A stretch of DNA of 14,612 nucleotides from assembly GCA_019456245.1 (NCBI GenBank), contig VRUF01000050.1, positions 1 to 14,612 on the forward strand, given 5' to 3'. The notes below the pieces were generated by a model, which did not search any database, was not told where the DNA came from, and saw only the letters and a program-made list of their open reading frames with translations. This DNA comes from Planctomycetota bacterium (GTDB lineage Bacteria; Planctomycetota; Phycisphaerae; Sedimentisphaerales; Anaerohalosphaeraceae). Shown piece after piece: positions 1 to 8,364 of the stretch (position 1 is its first letter; each line of letters begins with the position of its first letter). Both the position numbers and the translations under genes were made by a program.

Positions 1-2799
1 AATGGTTTACCAGCCGGTCAATATTCCGGACAGATCACTATTGCTGATCCGCAATCGATCAACAGTCCAAAGGTTGTTGATGTAAGTTTGACCATCGTCG
101 GACCATCGCTTGGAATCAGCCAGAACAATTACAGCTTTACAGCAAGCAAACAAACAATTGATCCTTCTTCTCAAACGCTAACAATATCTAATCCCGGGGG
201 CGGAACATTAGCCTGGACCATCACACCGGATTGTGACTGGATGACCATTACCCCTGCCTCAGGTGCAGTAACAACCGGAACTGCGGACGTAATGCTTGAC
301 ATTGATCAAAGCAAAATTGATTACGGTAATCACACCTGCCAGTTGACTGTCAGTGCTCCCAATGCTGATAACAGCCCGCAGACAGTAACGGTAACGCTGG
401 ATGTATTACCGCCAGAATTGAGCCTTAATCAAAATTCGTTTAGCTTTTCAGTTGGTGGCCTTACAACTCCGCCTGATGTGCAAACGCTAACCATTGAGAA
501 TACCGGGTATGATACGCTCAATTGGACCATTACGGAATCAACCCCATGCGATTGGCTCACGGTCACACCGCAAACCGACCAAACAACAAACGTAACTCCA
601 ACGGAAGTTACAATATCAGTTGACCCTGCCGTTGCAGGATACGGCTTGCATACTTGCCAGTTAACCGTCAGCGACCCAAACGCAAATAACAGCCCGCAGA
701 CCGTGGATGTCACATTCAACGTATGGCAGCCGGTAATTTATTTGTCTTTTATTGGCGGAGCTTATATGCCCGGAGCTATTGACATGGTTGATGAAGTTGA
801 GCTACATATAACCGGTTTCGACGATCCGATCATTGTTAATGGAACTTACGATCTCGCCGTTCCATACGGCTGGTCGGGTACGATAATTCCATCAAAACCG
901 GGAAGGGTATTTTTGCCAGATGATATGACATTTAACAATGTCACTGATCAGCAAACAACCGCACGCTTCGATGTTACATACACCTACTCAGGAGGAAACG
1001 GCAGCGAAATTGATCCATTCCAGATCAGCGATGCCAACGACCTTAGAAACATGGCAGATGACCCACTAAACTGGGATAAACATTTCATTGTCACAAACAA
1101 CATAGACATGGGCGATCCAAACACGCCGAATATGAACACAATAACCCCTTTCGGAGACTTTCCTTTTTCAGGAACATTTGATGGGCAGGGATTCAGCATA
1201 ATAGATATGAATATTTCAAGCCAGGATCATTATGCTGCTTTGTTTGGCGATGTTGGAAAATCTTATTTTGAACCAGATGCCGAACCTACGATCAAAAACC
1301 TGACCCTTATAAATCCCACGATTATTAACCACAATGACACTGACACTGGCTGTTTAGCAGGTTATGTTGGGTCAGCGACGATAGAAAACTGTATAGTTGA
1401 AGGCGGGCATGTAACGGGTGTATTCGCTAGCGGGCTTGTCGGGAAAAACTACGGCACCATCAGAAACTGTCATGCGATAGATGTTTATGTTGAAGGTTAT
1501 TATGCAGGCGGCTTGGTGGAACGTAATAATGGGATCATAACTGACTGCTCCGCCTCCGGGACGGTAATAGGTTATTATTGTGTTGGCGGATTGGTTGGGG
1601 CTTCAGGCAGGAAAGACCGTCCTGTCAGCATTATACAAAACTGCTGGTCATCGTGCAGTGTGGTATGTACATCGCTACACGAATACTATCCAGCGGGCGG
1701 GCTTATTGGGGATAATGAATCCATCGTAATAGACTGTTATGCCACAGGAGATGTCAGCGGAAATCACCAGGTCGGTGGGCTGATTGGCCGTAGCGCATCC
1801 TATGATGATATTATTGTTGAAAACTGCTTTGCAACCGGAGATGTCAGCGGTGTTGATGAAGTTGGCGGGCTTATCGGGGCCAACTATTCGGATATCTCTC
1901 AGTGCTATTCAACAGGAGATGTAACCGGAAACAGTCAAATTGGCGGCCTTATCGGAGCTAACTTTTCACATATCTCTCGGTGTTACTCGACAGGCGCAGT
2001 CACCGGCTTATATGATGTTGGCGGTGTTCTCGGTACCACAGACGCACATGCTGTTGCTTTTTGTTATACGCACAGCAATGTTACTGGCGAAAATAACGTC
2101 GGTGGTTTTCTCGGTTCTTCTGGTGGAGGTGCCTCATTTTATGACTGTTATACCTCTGGATATGCCACTGGAAACATCTATGTCGGTGCATTTACCGGCA
2201 TTGGACATAATTGGCTTTCCTATCAAAAATGCTTCTGGAATATTGACAACAACCCAACTTTGCCGGGAATTGGCAGTAGAACCGATCCCAACGTTATCGG
2301 TGAAACCACCGCTGCAATGAAAACCAGGTCAACCTACACAGGCTGGATATTCCCTACTGAGATCCCAAGCTCTGCTGGTGATATCTGGGACATTTGCGAA
2401 GGTACTAATTATCCTCGTTTGGTCTGGCAGATTCCGGCTGGTGATTATGTTTGCCCCGATGGCGTCTCTGCCGAAGACCTTTTGTTCTTTGCGAAATACT
2501 GGCTAAGGGACGATTGCGGAATGTATTTGCCGGAAGATATTTCAGGCGACGGCCTCGTCGGTGTCGAAGACATTATCGACCTTGCCGAATATTGGTACAC
2601 CTTCGATTGCGGCGATTGCGACGGGCGCGATGTTAGCGGTGACGGTAATGTGGATCTGGCTGATCTGTCCTATATCAGCCAGCGTTGGAACATGAGCGAA
2701 TACGGCAATTGCAACGGGGCTGAGCTTACCGGCGATGGCAAAATTGACCTGCAAGACTTTGCTGTATTTGCAGAGAATTGGTTGTCAGGAGCGGAGTAA
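1..2799 (+). CDS. Secreted BACON-like / GLUG-repeat / dockerin-like protein, 5' partial
   Basis: The frame is open from the first base, so the 932 visible residues are the C-terminal part of a longer protein; a TTG at 88 is internal. Residues 1-35 look like the end of one BACON-like beta-sandwich. Two more follow at about 36-136 and 139-242, each with 'C-x-W' and 'NNSPQTV' signatures. A linker (245-330) leads to a region with GLUG-type repeats of about 25-30 residues (roughly 450-745), each ending near G-G-L-[IV]-G and carrying a conserved Cys. The C-terminus (818-932) has a Cys-Pro-Asp start and three calcium-loop motifs, DISGDG, DVSGDG and ELTGDG, each followed by an A-x-x-W helix, as in type I dockerin-like tails of planctomycete exoproteins. 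No catalytic domain is visible; adhesion or surface attachment is inferred. The signal peptide would be upstream of the window. Confidence 0.9.
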   Translation, partial: NGLPAGQYSGQITIADPQSINSPKVVDVSLTIVGPSLGISQNNYSFTASKQTIDPSSQTLTISNPGGGTLAWTITPDCDWMTITPASGAVTTGTADVMLDIDQSKIDYGNHTCQLTVSAPNADNSPQTVTVTLDVLPPELSLNQNSFSFSVGGLTTPPDVQTLTIENTGYDTLNWTITESTPCDWLTVTPQTDQTTNVTPTEVTISVDPAVAGYGLHTCQLTVSDPNANNSPQTVDVTFNVWQPVIYLSFIGGAYMPGAIDMVDEVELHITGFDDPIIVNGTYDLAVPYGWSGTIIPSKPGRVFLPDDMTFNNVTDQQTTARFDVTYTYSGGNGSEIDPFQISDANDLRNMADDPLNWDKHFIVTNNIDMGDPNTPNMNTITPFGDFPFSGTFDGQGFSIIDMNISSQDHYAALFGDVGKSYFEPDAEPTIKNLTLINPTIINHNDTDTGCLAGYVGSATIENCIVEGGHVTGVFASGLVGKNYGTIRNCHAIDVYVEGYYAGGLVERNNGIITDCSASGTVIGYYCVGGLVGASGRKDRPVSIIQNCWSSCSVVCTSLHEYYPAGGLIGDNESIVIDCYATGDVSGNHQVGGLIGRSASYDDIIVENCFATGDVSGVDEVGGLIGANYSDISQCYSTGDVTGNSQIGGLIGANFSHISRCYSTGAVTGLYDVGGVLGTTDAHAVAFCYTHSNVTGENNVGGFLGSSGGGASFYDCYTSGYATGNIYVGAFTGIGHNWLSYQKCFWNIDNNPTLPGIGSRTDPNVIGETTAAMKTRSTYTGWIFPTEIPSSAGDIWDICEGTNYPRLVWQIPAGDYVCPDGVSAEDLLFFAKYWLRDDCGMYLPEDISGDGLVGVEDIIDLAEYWYTFDCGDCDGRDVSGDGNVDLADLSYISQRWNMSEYGNCNGAELTGDGKIDLQDFAVFAENWLSGAE

Positions 2800-2871
2800 T
2801 ACCCTTAAACATGACATCAATAAGTCATGATTATGTTCCGTGGTAGATGCCGGCAGCGTTACTATCGATGC

Positions 2872-3054
2872 TTATGTTATGATTATCGCATCTACCGGAC
2901 AGTCCTCCGCGGCCTGTTGTGCTTCGTCCTCAAACTCAGGCGGAATCGGATTGGTAACTACGTGGGCGATCTCGTCACCCATGACAAACACGTCCGGACA
3001 CAAATCCGTGCAAACACCGCATGCGATACAGGTATCGTCGATTTGAACGTTCAT
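2872..3054 (-). CDS. Small [4Fe-4S] ferredoxin
   Basis: This is a 60-residue cytoplasmic electron carrier. Cys9-x2-Cys12-x2-Cys15 and Cys52-Pro provide the four ligands of a single [4Fe-4S] cluster, the layout of the 60-residue Thermotoga-type ferredoxins. Cys19-Pro is also present; in that family it often pairs with a second Cys in the middle of the chain, but here that segment (about 36-46) has none, so the extra thiol is unpaired. The chain is acidic, as usual for ferredoxins. A purine-rich GGGGAAG lies five bases before the ATG on the minus strand and serves as a plausible ribosome site. The gene stands alone, convergent with the secreted protein and divergent from the binding-protein gene, so its redox partner cannot be read from context. 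Confidence 0.93.
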   Translation of the reverse strand: MNVQIDDTCIACGVCTDLCPDVFVMGDEIAHVVTNPIPPEFEDEAQQAAEDCPVDAIIIT

Positions 3055-3453
3055 AACTACTTCCCCAAATTCAGAAATGTAAATCTTTTATGCCAACTCA
3101 AGAGGCCCCTCCTCATATCGGCTAAAACTTCCCAAATTATTATGTTTTTCTGGAAATTCGGCTGGAATTTGTTTTAGGCGGCTCAATATGAAATTAGTCT
3201 ATTCGCTTGACAAATCTAATGTTTATTTCGAGTTATGGGACTTTGGCAATGCCTCTTCCGATTAAATAAAGCTCTTATTTTGAAAGAACCTGATTTTGGT
3301 TATACCGGCTATAAGCTACTTAATACACACCATTATTATGTCGAAATATTCAACGGTATCTTATTTGTACTCATATAAATAAATTTGTGGAAATTTATAA
3401 ACTACCTACGGAGTTAAAAATTGCAAATAACAAGGAAATCGAGGAAAAATAAA
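3055..3453. other. Spacer between divergent ferredoxin and binding-protein genes
   Basis: This 399-base AT-rich spacer must hold two divergent promoters. It carries copy A of the dispersed element. A perfect TTGACA lies at 3207-3212 on the plus strand, but no good -10 sits at the right distance. A TATAAA (3374-3379) lies nearer the binding-protein gene but lacks a good -35. An inverted repeat TTATA/TATAA flanks CCGGC at 3300-3314. I see no RNA gene or open frame worth calling. Confidence 0.5.
3115..3253 (+). repeat. Dispersed intergenic element, copy A
   Basis: The core at 3134-3170 matches copy B (8060-8096) at 35 of 37 bases. The upstream palindrome seen in the other copies is degenerate here (TCGGCTAA, 3118-3125). 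Downstream, ATGGGA (3235-3240) followed by GCAATGCC (3246-3253) recurs in copy B in the same order, so the shared element is longer than the core. It lies in the plus orientation upstream of the binding-protein gene. Its function is unknown. Confidence 0.7.
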
Positions 3454-4554
3454 ATGAAAAAGATAATAATACTTTGTACGATTTTATTAATTTCAACAGT
3501 AGCCTTTGCTGCAAGTAAGCGCCCCAAAAAGTCCAAAATATTTATCGTCAGCAGTTATCATAAGACATATCTCTGGTCACAAGATACTCAGAAAGGTCTC
3601 TGTGATGCGATGGTTAATTTTGGCTTTTTAGATAACAAAGACCAAGCCGACAAGTTCACAAAAAATGATTATATTGAATCATCCTCTGCGATTGTTAAGA
3701 AGGCATGGATGGACACAAAACGCAAAAATACAAGAAGTGAAATTGCTGTAACTGTTAATAGACTTATGGAGGAAATTACAGAATTCTCACCTGACTTGAT
3801 CATGCTTGGAGATGACAACGCTACAAATTATATAGGAAATCAGTATATTGACACGGATATCCCAGTCGTTTTTTGGGGAGTAAACGGACTACCTCTAAAG
3901 TATGGACTGCTGGATTCGCTTGAAAAACCGGGACATAACATTACAGGTGTATACCAGGCAGGCTATCTGAAGGAATGTGTGGAATTTCTCAAAAAGATCG
4001 TTCCAGATATCAAAACATTTGCCATCCTCTCAGATGATTCGCCAACAGGACGATCCAAAGTTAAAGAACTTCAGAATCTTCACGAATCCGGAGTATTACA
4101 ACTCGAACTCACCGGATGCGTAGTCACTAACTCCGTCGAAGAGTGGAAAAATAAAGCTCTCGAACTAAGCCGTTACTCAGATGCTTTCTTCATTTTGAAC
4201 CATAACAGTCTAAAGGATAGGACTGGTACACCAATTGACCAGTTGGAGATTGGAGGATGGTATCTTAAAAATATCAAAAAACCAGAATGTGCTCATGAAA
4301 AACAATTCGCCGAAGAAGGAATGTTATCTGTCTGCGACGATTCAGGATTCAACCAGGGATATGAAGCATTTGCACTTACCAACAGGATACTGATAAACAA
4401 TGAAAACCCTGCCTTGATTGCGGTAAAGGCTCCTTTACGAGGACCTTTCATCGTCAACAAAGAAAGAGCAAAGATTTTAGGGATCGTTATAACCGAAGAA
4501 ATGGGCGTAGAATCGTACATCGAAAAATGCCTTGCATTGCAAGGAAACTATTAA
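3454..4554 (+). CDS. Periplasmic ABC-type substrate-binding protein (PF04392-like)
   Basis: I chose the ATG at 3454 (366 residues). GAGG lies nine bases upstream, and the protein then begins with a textbook Sec signal peptide: M-K-K, a hydrophobic stretch to about residue 18, and an A-F-A cleavage site near residue 19. A TTG at 3421, with GGAG upstream, would add 11 residues before the signal. The mature chain has the two-lobed periplasmic binding fold of the ABC_sub_bind family, with 'PVVFWGVNG' (about 137-145) and 'NITGVY' (about 162-167) as the clearest signatures. It probably binds a small ligand in the periplasm. No permease or ATPase gene is nearby. The stop codon directly abuts the GTG of the hybrid kinase, so the two are almost certainly co-translated and the protein likely presents its ligand to the kinase sensor. 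The ligand cannot be read from the sequence. Confidence 0.85.
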   Translation: MKKIIILCTILLISTVAFAASKRPKKSKIFIVSSYHKTYLWSQDTQKGLCDAMVNFGFLDNKDQADKFTKNDYIESSSAIVKKAWMDTKRKNTRSEIAVTVNRLMEEITEFSPDLIMLGDDNATNYIGNQYIDTDIPVVFWGVNGLPLKYGLLDSLEKPGHNITGVYQAGYLKECVEFLKKIVPDIKTFAILSDDSPTGRSKVKELQNLHESGVLQLELTGCVVTNSVEEWKNKALELSRYSDAFFILNHNSLKDRTGTPIDQLEIGGWYLKNIKKPECAHEKQFAEEGMLSVCDDSGFNQGYEAFALTNRILINNENPALIAVKAPLRGPFIVNKERAKILGIVITEEMGVESYIEKCLALQGNY

Positions 4555-7500
4555 GTGAATATAATGCGGTTTAACTTATTAAAATATAAGCATTTTAGAG
4601 CATCGATTTCAATAAAAATACTTGGTGCTTTCCTTTTTATTTGCTGCGGTTTTACAGTTATCTCCGGCACATTGTATTACCTCAACAACAAAAAAGTGGT
4701 GGAAGGTTCTATAAGTGAGCAGGCCAGGCTAATGTGTGAGCAGACCACGTACGAATTTAACACCTATTATTCCATACCGATTGAGAGGCATCTTCGGCTG
4801 CTTTCAAAGTCTTCTCAAATTGACAATTATCTGATGTCATCTGAAATCGAATCCAATCTTTATCGATCAGATATAGAAAGGCTCTTTCTGGGCTTATCCA
4901 AAGGAGATATATCGCAAGTTTCAACAGCTTTTTTCGACACAAAAGGGCGTGAAAAGATCTCGATTGCCGGACAAAAAAGAAAAAGAAGTTACAGGTCACT
5001 CTTAGAAAATTCAAGTAACAATATTTTGCTCCAAAATATCAAAAAGATATTCCTGGATCTCAAATCCGACCGATCAAAAACTTTTTCGTATGCGGGGCCT
5101 TTTGGCGATGATCAAAGTAATTACAACTTCATTGCAGGTATAGCAAAACAGGAACCTGAAGCTGGTGGTTTTGGCGGAGTAATTATTAAACATTATGATT
5201 TTTCCATGTTTTTTCAGAAAATTTCAACCTGGAAGATCATAGATACACCGGTCATGTGGATCCATGACAGCAACGGAAAAAAACTGTTATCCCCTGATAA
5301 TATAAATTCTAATAATGACGCAGCCCCTTTTAACGAAGACAGTAACAACTATAGCCCATTAGTATATTCCGGACTATGTCGAATATTTGACGATACCGAA
5401 CCGATCATGACTGTTAGCTGCCAAATACCTCAAGAGGTTATTGCAGGAGAAATAAATTCCCTCATTGTTGGCCCAACTGTCTTAATTGTTATCAGTATGT
5501 TAATTATCTCCTTAATTTGCTCTATATTAGTCTCGAACAAAATATCTGCTCCCATTAAAAAACTCACAAAAATCATTAAAACCACAGGCTCTGGAAAACT
5601 CGACCTTGTGCTTGACCCCAAAATTACCCGATTAAACGATGAGATCGGAACCCTTGCCGTTTCATTTCAAAATATGATCACGGACTTAAAGAATAATACT
5701 ACATCGATAGATAAACTCAATACCACCAACCAGCAGTTAGAATTTGAGATTACCAAACGCCAAAAACTGCAACTTCGTGATAAGGCTCTGAACCAACTCC
5801 AGAAAAGTCTTTTGGAACCGGGCGATCTGAACGGTAAAATGAAACTGATTACCGATGCATTAATTTCGATGGTTGGTGCTGATTTCGCTCGTATATGGTT
5901 AATAGATAAAGGTGATCAGTGCGAAAATTGTTCTAATGCTGATGCAGCGAATGAACAGCATCGTTGTAAATATCGCGACAAATGTCTGCACCTTGCAGCA
6001 AGTTCCGGCAGATACACCCACATTGACGGTGACCATGCCAGAGTTCCGTTCGGCTGTTATAAGATTGGACTTATAGCTTCCTGTCAGGGGGATAAATTTA
6101 TGACTAACGAGGTTACTACAGACCCGCGTGTACATAACAATCAATGGGCATCTGAACTTGGGCTTGTTTCTTTTGCCGGGTATAAACTTTGTGATGCTAA
6201 TGGTGAAACTATTGGTGTTATGGCGTTATTTGCCGATTATCCAATCAATGACATGATGGATAATTTTCTTTACAGCATATCCCACACGGCATCACAGGTG
6301 ATTATCGCCAAGCAGGCGGAGGAGAAGCTGGAAGGCGAGAAGCTGCTTTCCGAGGAATACATCAACTCTCTACCGGGTCTGTTCTATATTTTCGATGAGC
6401 GTCGGTTCGTTCGATGGAACAGCGAATGGAATAGGGTTACAGGTTACAGCGATGAAGAACTGGCCGGCAAGTACGGAACGGATTTCTTCGAGGGAGAAAA
6501 CAGGTCGCTGATCGAAGAGCGAATGACGAAAGTCTTCCGTGAGGGTCTTGCGGGTGCTGAAGCGGAATTGATAACTAAAGACGGCCGCCGAATACCCTAC
6601 TATTTCAACGGAGTTCGTAAGAAGTTGAATGGGAAAGACTGTCTGGTCGGCTTGGGAATAGACATCACCGAACGCAAGAAGATCGATGATGAACTGGAAA
6701 TTTCAAAAGAATATGCCGAAGCAGCAAACAAAGCCAAAAGCCAGTTCCTTGCCAATATGAGTCATGAGATACGTACTCCGATGAATGCCATTATGGGTTT
6801 CTCTGATATTCTTTCGGAAGAATCGCCTACAAAGAAGCAGTCCGAGTATATCGATATAATCTGCAACAGCAGTAAGCATTTACTACAGATCATAGACGAC
6901 ATTCTTGACTTTTCCAAGATTGAGGCCGGCAAGTTGGATATCGAGTCACAAGAGTATTCTGTAAATCGCCTGTTGAGTACAATTGAGTCTATGATGCAAT
7001 CTTTAGCAAAGAATAAGGGGTTGGAGTTTGAGGTCCGTACAAACACCGACCTGCCGGCAAATATCATTACCGATTCCGGTCGTTTGCGACAGTGCTTAAT
7101 AAACCTCGTTAACAATGCGATCAAGTTTACTAAAGCAGGTCATGTGCACCTGAATATCGCTTTAGAAGAACAAAACGATCAACCTTATATACGTTTCGAC
7201 GTGGAAGATACGGGCATAGGCATCCCTGATAAAATGCGGGAAGATATATTTAAACCGTTCACTCAAGCCGACGAAAGCCATACTCGCAAATATGGTGGCA
7301 CAGGGTTGGGGCTTTCTATCACAAAGAGATTAGTGCATCTTCTTGGTGGCCGACTTAGCTTAACCAGCCATCAAGGCGAAGGGTCTGTATTCTCCTTTGC
7401 AATACCAGCGGGACTTGATGTTACGAAGCAGCGTCTGTTGGATAGAGACAGCACTATTGAGCAGACAGACAACAGTGCAGAGGATACAGAACAACCTGAG

Positions 7501-7872
7501 TTTTCAGGCCATATTCTTGTTGCAGAGGACGTAAAAACCAACCAGGTTCTGATAGAGACGTTGCTCAGTAAGATGGGAATCGATGTTACGATCGCAGCAG
7601 ACGGAAATGAGGCATTGAAAGAAGCTCTAAAGCAGGAGTTTGACCTTATCCTCATGGATATACAAATGCCTCGCATGAACGGATATGAAGCGACAGATGC
7701 ACTTAGAAAAGAAGGAATAACAACGCCGGTAATCGCTCTGACTGCCAATGCAATGAAGGGTGATGACATCAAGTGTCTTGAAGCTGGTTGTGACGGTTAC
7801 CTCGCTAAACCGATCGATCGTGATCAGTTGATAGAAATGCTCGATAAGTACTTGTCCGTTAAGGTAGTTTAA
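4555..7872 (+). CDS. Hybrid sensor histidine kinase (periplasmic sensor-HAMP-GAF-PAS-HisKA-HATPase-REC)
   Basis: This is a 1105-residue membrane kinase. It starts at a GTG directly after the upstream stop codon; AAGGAA eight bases before it lies inside the preceding gene. In order: a membrane segment (about 20-42), a periplasmic sensor (about 43-302), a second membrane segment (303-327), HAMP (to about 385), GAF (about 425-585), PAS (about 594-709), HisKA with phospho-acceptor His737 in SHEIRTP, and HATPase with an N box near 850-859, DTGIGI (885-890) and GGTGLGL (914-920). A receiver follows with Asp1035, acidic residues 991-992, Thr1063 and Lys1085. The GAF domain contains a four-cysteine set, C456-x2-C459-x11-C471-x5-C477. 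There is no DNA-binding output or HPt domain, so the signal must pass to a partner encoded elsewhere. It likely responds to the binding protein encoded just before it. Confidence 0.95.
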   Translation: MNIMRFNLLKYKHFRASISIKILGAFLFICCGFTVISGTLYYLNNKKVVEGSISEQARLMCEQTTYEFNTYYSIPIERHLRLLSKSSQIDNYLMSSEIESNLYRSDIERLFLGLSKGDISQVSTAFFDTKGREKISIAGQKRKRSYRSLLENSSNNILLQNIKKIFLDLKSDRSKTFSYAGPFGDDQSNYNFIAGIAKQEPEAGGFGGVIIKHYDFSMFFQKISTWKIIDTPVMWIHDSNGKKLLSPDNINSNNDAAPFNEDSNNYSPLVYSGLCRIFDDTEPIMTVSCQIPQEVIAGEINSLIVGPTVLIVISMLIISLICSILVSNKISAPIKKLTKIIKTTGSGKLDLVLDPKITRLNDEIGTLAVSFQNMITDLKNNTTSIDKLNTTNQQLEFEITKRQKLQLRDKALNQLQKSLLEPGDLNGKMKLITDALISMVGADFARIWLIDKGDQCENCSNADAANEQHRCKYRDKCLHLAASSGRYTHIDGDHARVPFGCYKIGLIASCQGDKFMTNEVTTDPRVHNNQWASELGLVSFAGYKLCDANGETIGVMALFADYPINDMMDNFLYSISHTASQVIIAKQAEEKLEGEKLLSEEYINSLPGLFYIFDERRFVRWNSEWNRVTGYSDEELAGKYGTDFFEGENRSLIEERMTKVFREGLAGAEAELITKDGRRIPYYFNGVRKKLNGKDCLVGLGIDITERKKIDDELEISKEYAEAANKAKSQFLANMSHEIRTPMNAIMGFSDILSEESPTKKQSEYIDIICNSSKHLLQIIDDILDFSKIEAGKLDIESQEYSVNRLLSTIESMMQSLAKNKGLEFEVRTNTDLPANIITDSGRLRQCLINLVNNAIKFTKAGHVHLNIALEEQNDQPYIRFDVEDTGIGIPDKMREDIFKPFTQADESHTRKYGGTGLGLSITKRLVHLLGGRLSLTSHQGEGSVFSFAIPAGLDVTKQRLLDRDSTIEQTDNSAEDTEQPEFSGHILVAEDVKTNQVLIETLLSKMGIDVTIAADGNEALKEALKQEFDLILMDIQMPRMNGYEATDALRKEGITTPVIALTANAMKGDDIKCLEAGCDGYLAKPIDRDQLIEMLDKYLSVKVV

Positions 7873-8364
7873 ATTTGCCGTAGCACCATCTCCAGGCACA
7901 TCTTTCACCGCTATGCCCGGCTCCCCCCAGCCACTGGACGCGTCATCTCCGGTTCTGTTCGCTTGGCTCTCTTTTCGAAGTTTTAGCTTTTCATGTGGTA
8001 ATTTGGATTTGTAGACCGTCAATCCTTTAAGTACGACCTAATATTGGCCAAAGGCATGTAAATTATTATGTTTTTGTGGCAATTCGGCTGGAATTTTTTA
8101 TGGCGTAGATGGTGAAAAATAGTTGCAAGAAACAGCTTTTATTCTATTTCAGTGAAATTTAATAGCCGAATATGGGAATAGAACTGCAATGCCACACTTG
8201 CTACAGGGGGCTTTATTTGGGTTTGAGGGCTATTAACTTGATCAAGGCTAATGCTTTAGCTGGCCATTTTTGTTTTGTTCTTTACAACTATTGCCAAGTA
8301 GATCTGGCGCCCGAGCTAGATTGAGCCGGCAAAATAATGTGAATTAATGCTGGGATAAACTGAA
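7873..8364. other. Spacer between hybrid kinase and mscS
   Basis: The first part is rich in C on the plus strand (7881-7980: 39 C, 20 G by hand count). It is followed by copy B of the dispersed element, then AT-rich leader sequence. TTGATCAA (8237-8244) is a perfect 8-base palindrome. A short hairpin made by GCTAA and TTAGC near 8250, with a T-rich run soon after, could be a weak terminator or attenuator. A minus-strand open frame runs from here into the kinase but has no supporting signal, so I do not call it. Confidence 0.45.
8016..8193 (+). repeat. Dispersed intergenic element, copy B
   Basis: This is the longest visible copy. Positions 8016-8049 align with 9525-9557 of copy C (26 of 33 aligned bases, one gap), including the palindrome TTGGCCAA (8044-8051). 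The core at 8060-8096 matches copy A at 35 of 37 and copy C at 32 of 37 bases. ATGGGA (8172-8177) and GCAATGCC (8186-8193) follow, as in copy A. It lies upstream of mscS in the same direction as the gene. Confidence 0.75.

Noticed and set aside
1940..2320. Second plus-strand open frame inside the GLUG region.
   Set aside because: It is a shadow of the repeat protein in another frame; the repeat structure and cysteine spacing are only sensible in the main frame.
2810..2829. Inverted repeat CATGAC/GTCATG between the convergent secreted-protein and ferredoxin genes, as a terminator.
   Set aside because: Only six base pairs with an eight-base loop and no T tract on either strand.
2827..3177. Plus-strand open frames opposite the ferredoxin.
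   Set aside because: They are antisense to a clear [4Fe-4S] protein and have no recognisable features.
7627..8022. Minus-strand open frame of 131 codons across the end of the hybrid kinase.
   Set aside because: It overlaps the well-supported receiver domain, lacks a ribosome site, and its start lies at the edge of the dispersed repeat.
8076..8096. Sigma-54-like site in the dispersed element (TGGCA, then TGG at the -12 spacing).
   Set aside because: The -12 element has GG where GC is nearly invariant, in all three copies; copy C fits a sigma-70 promoter better.
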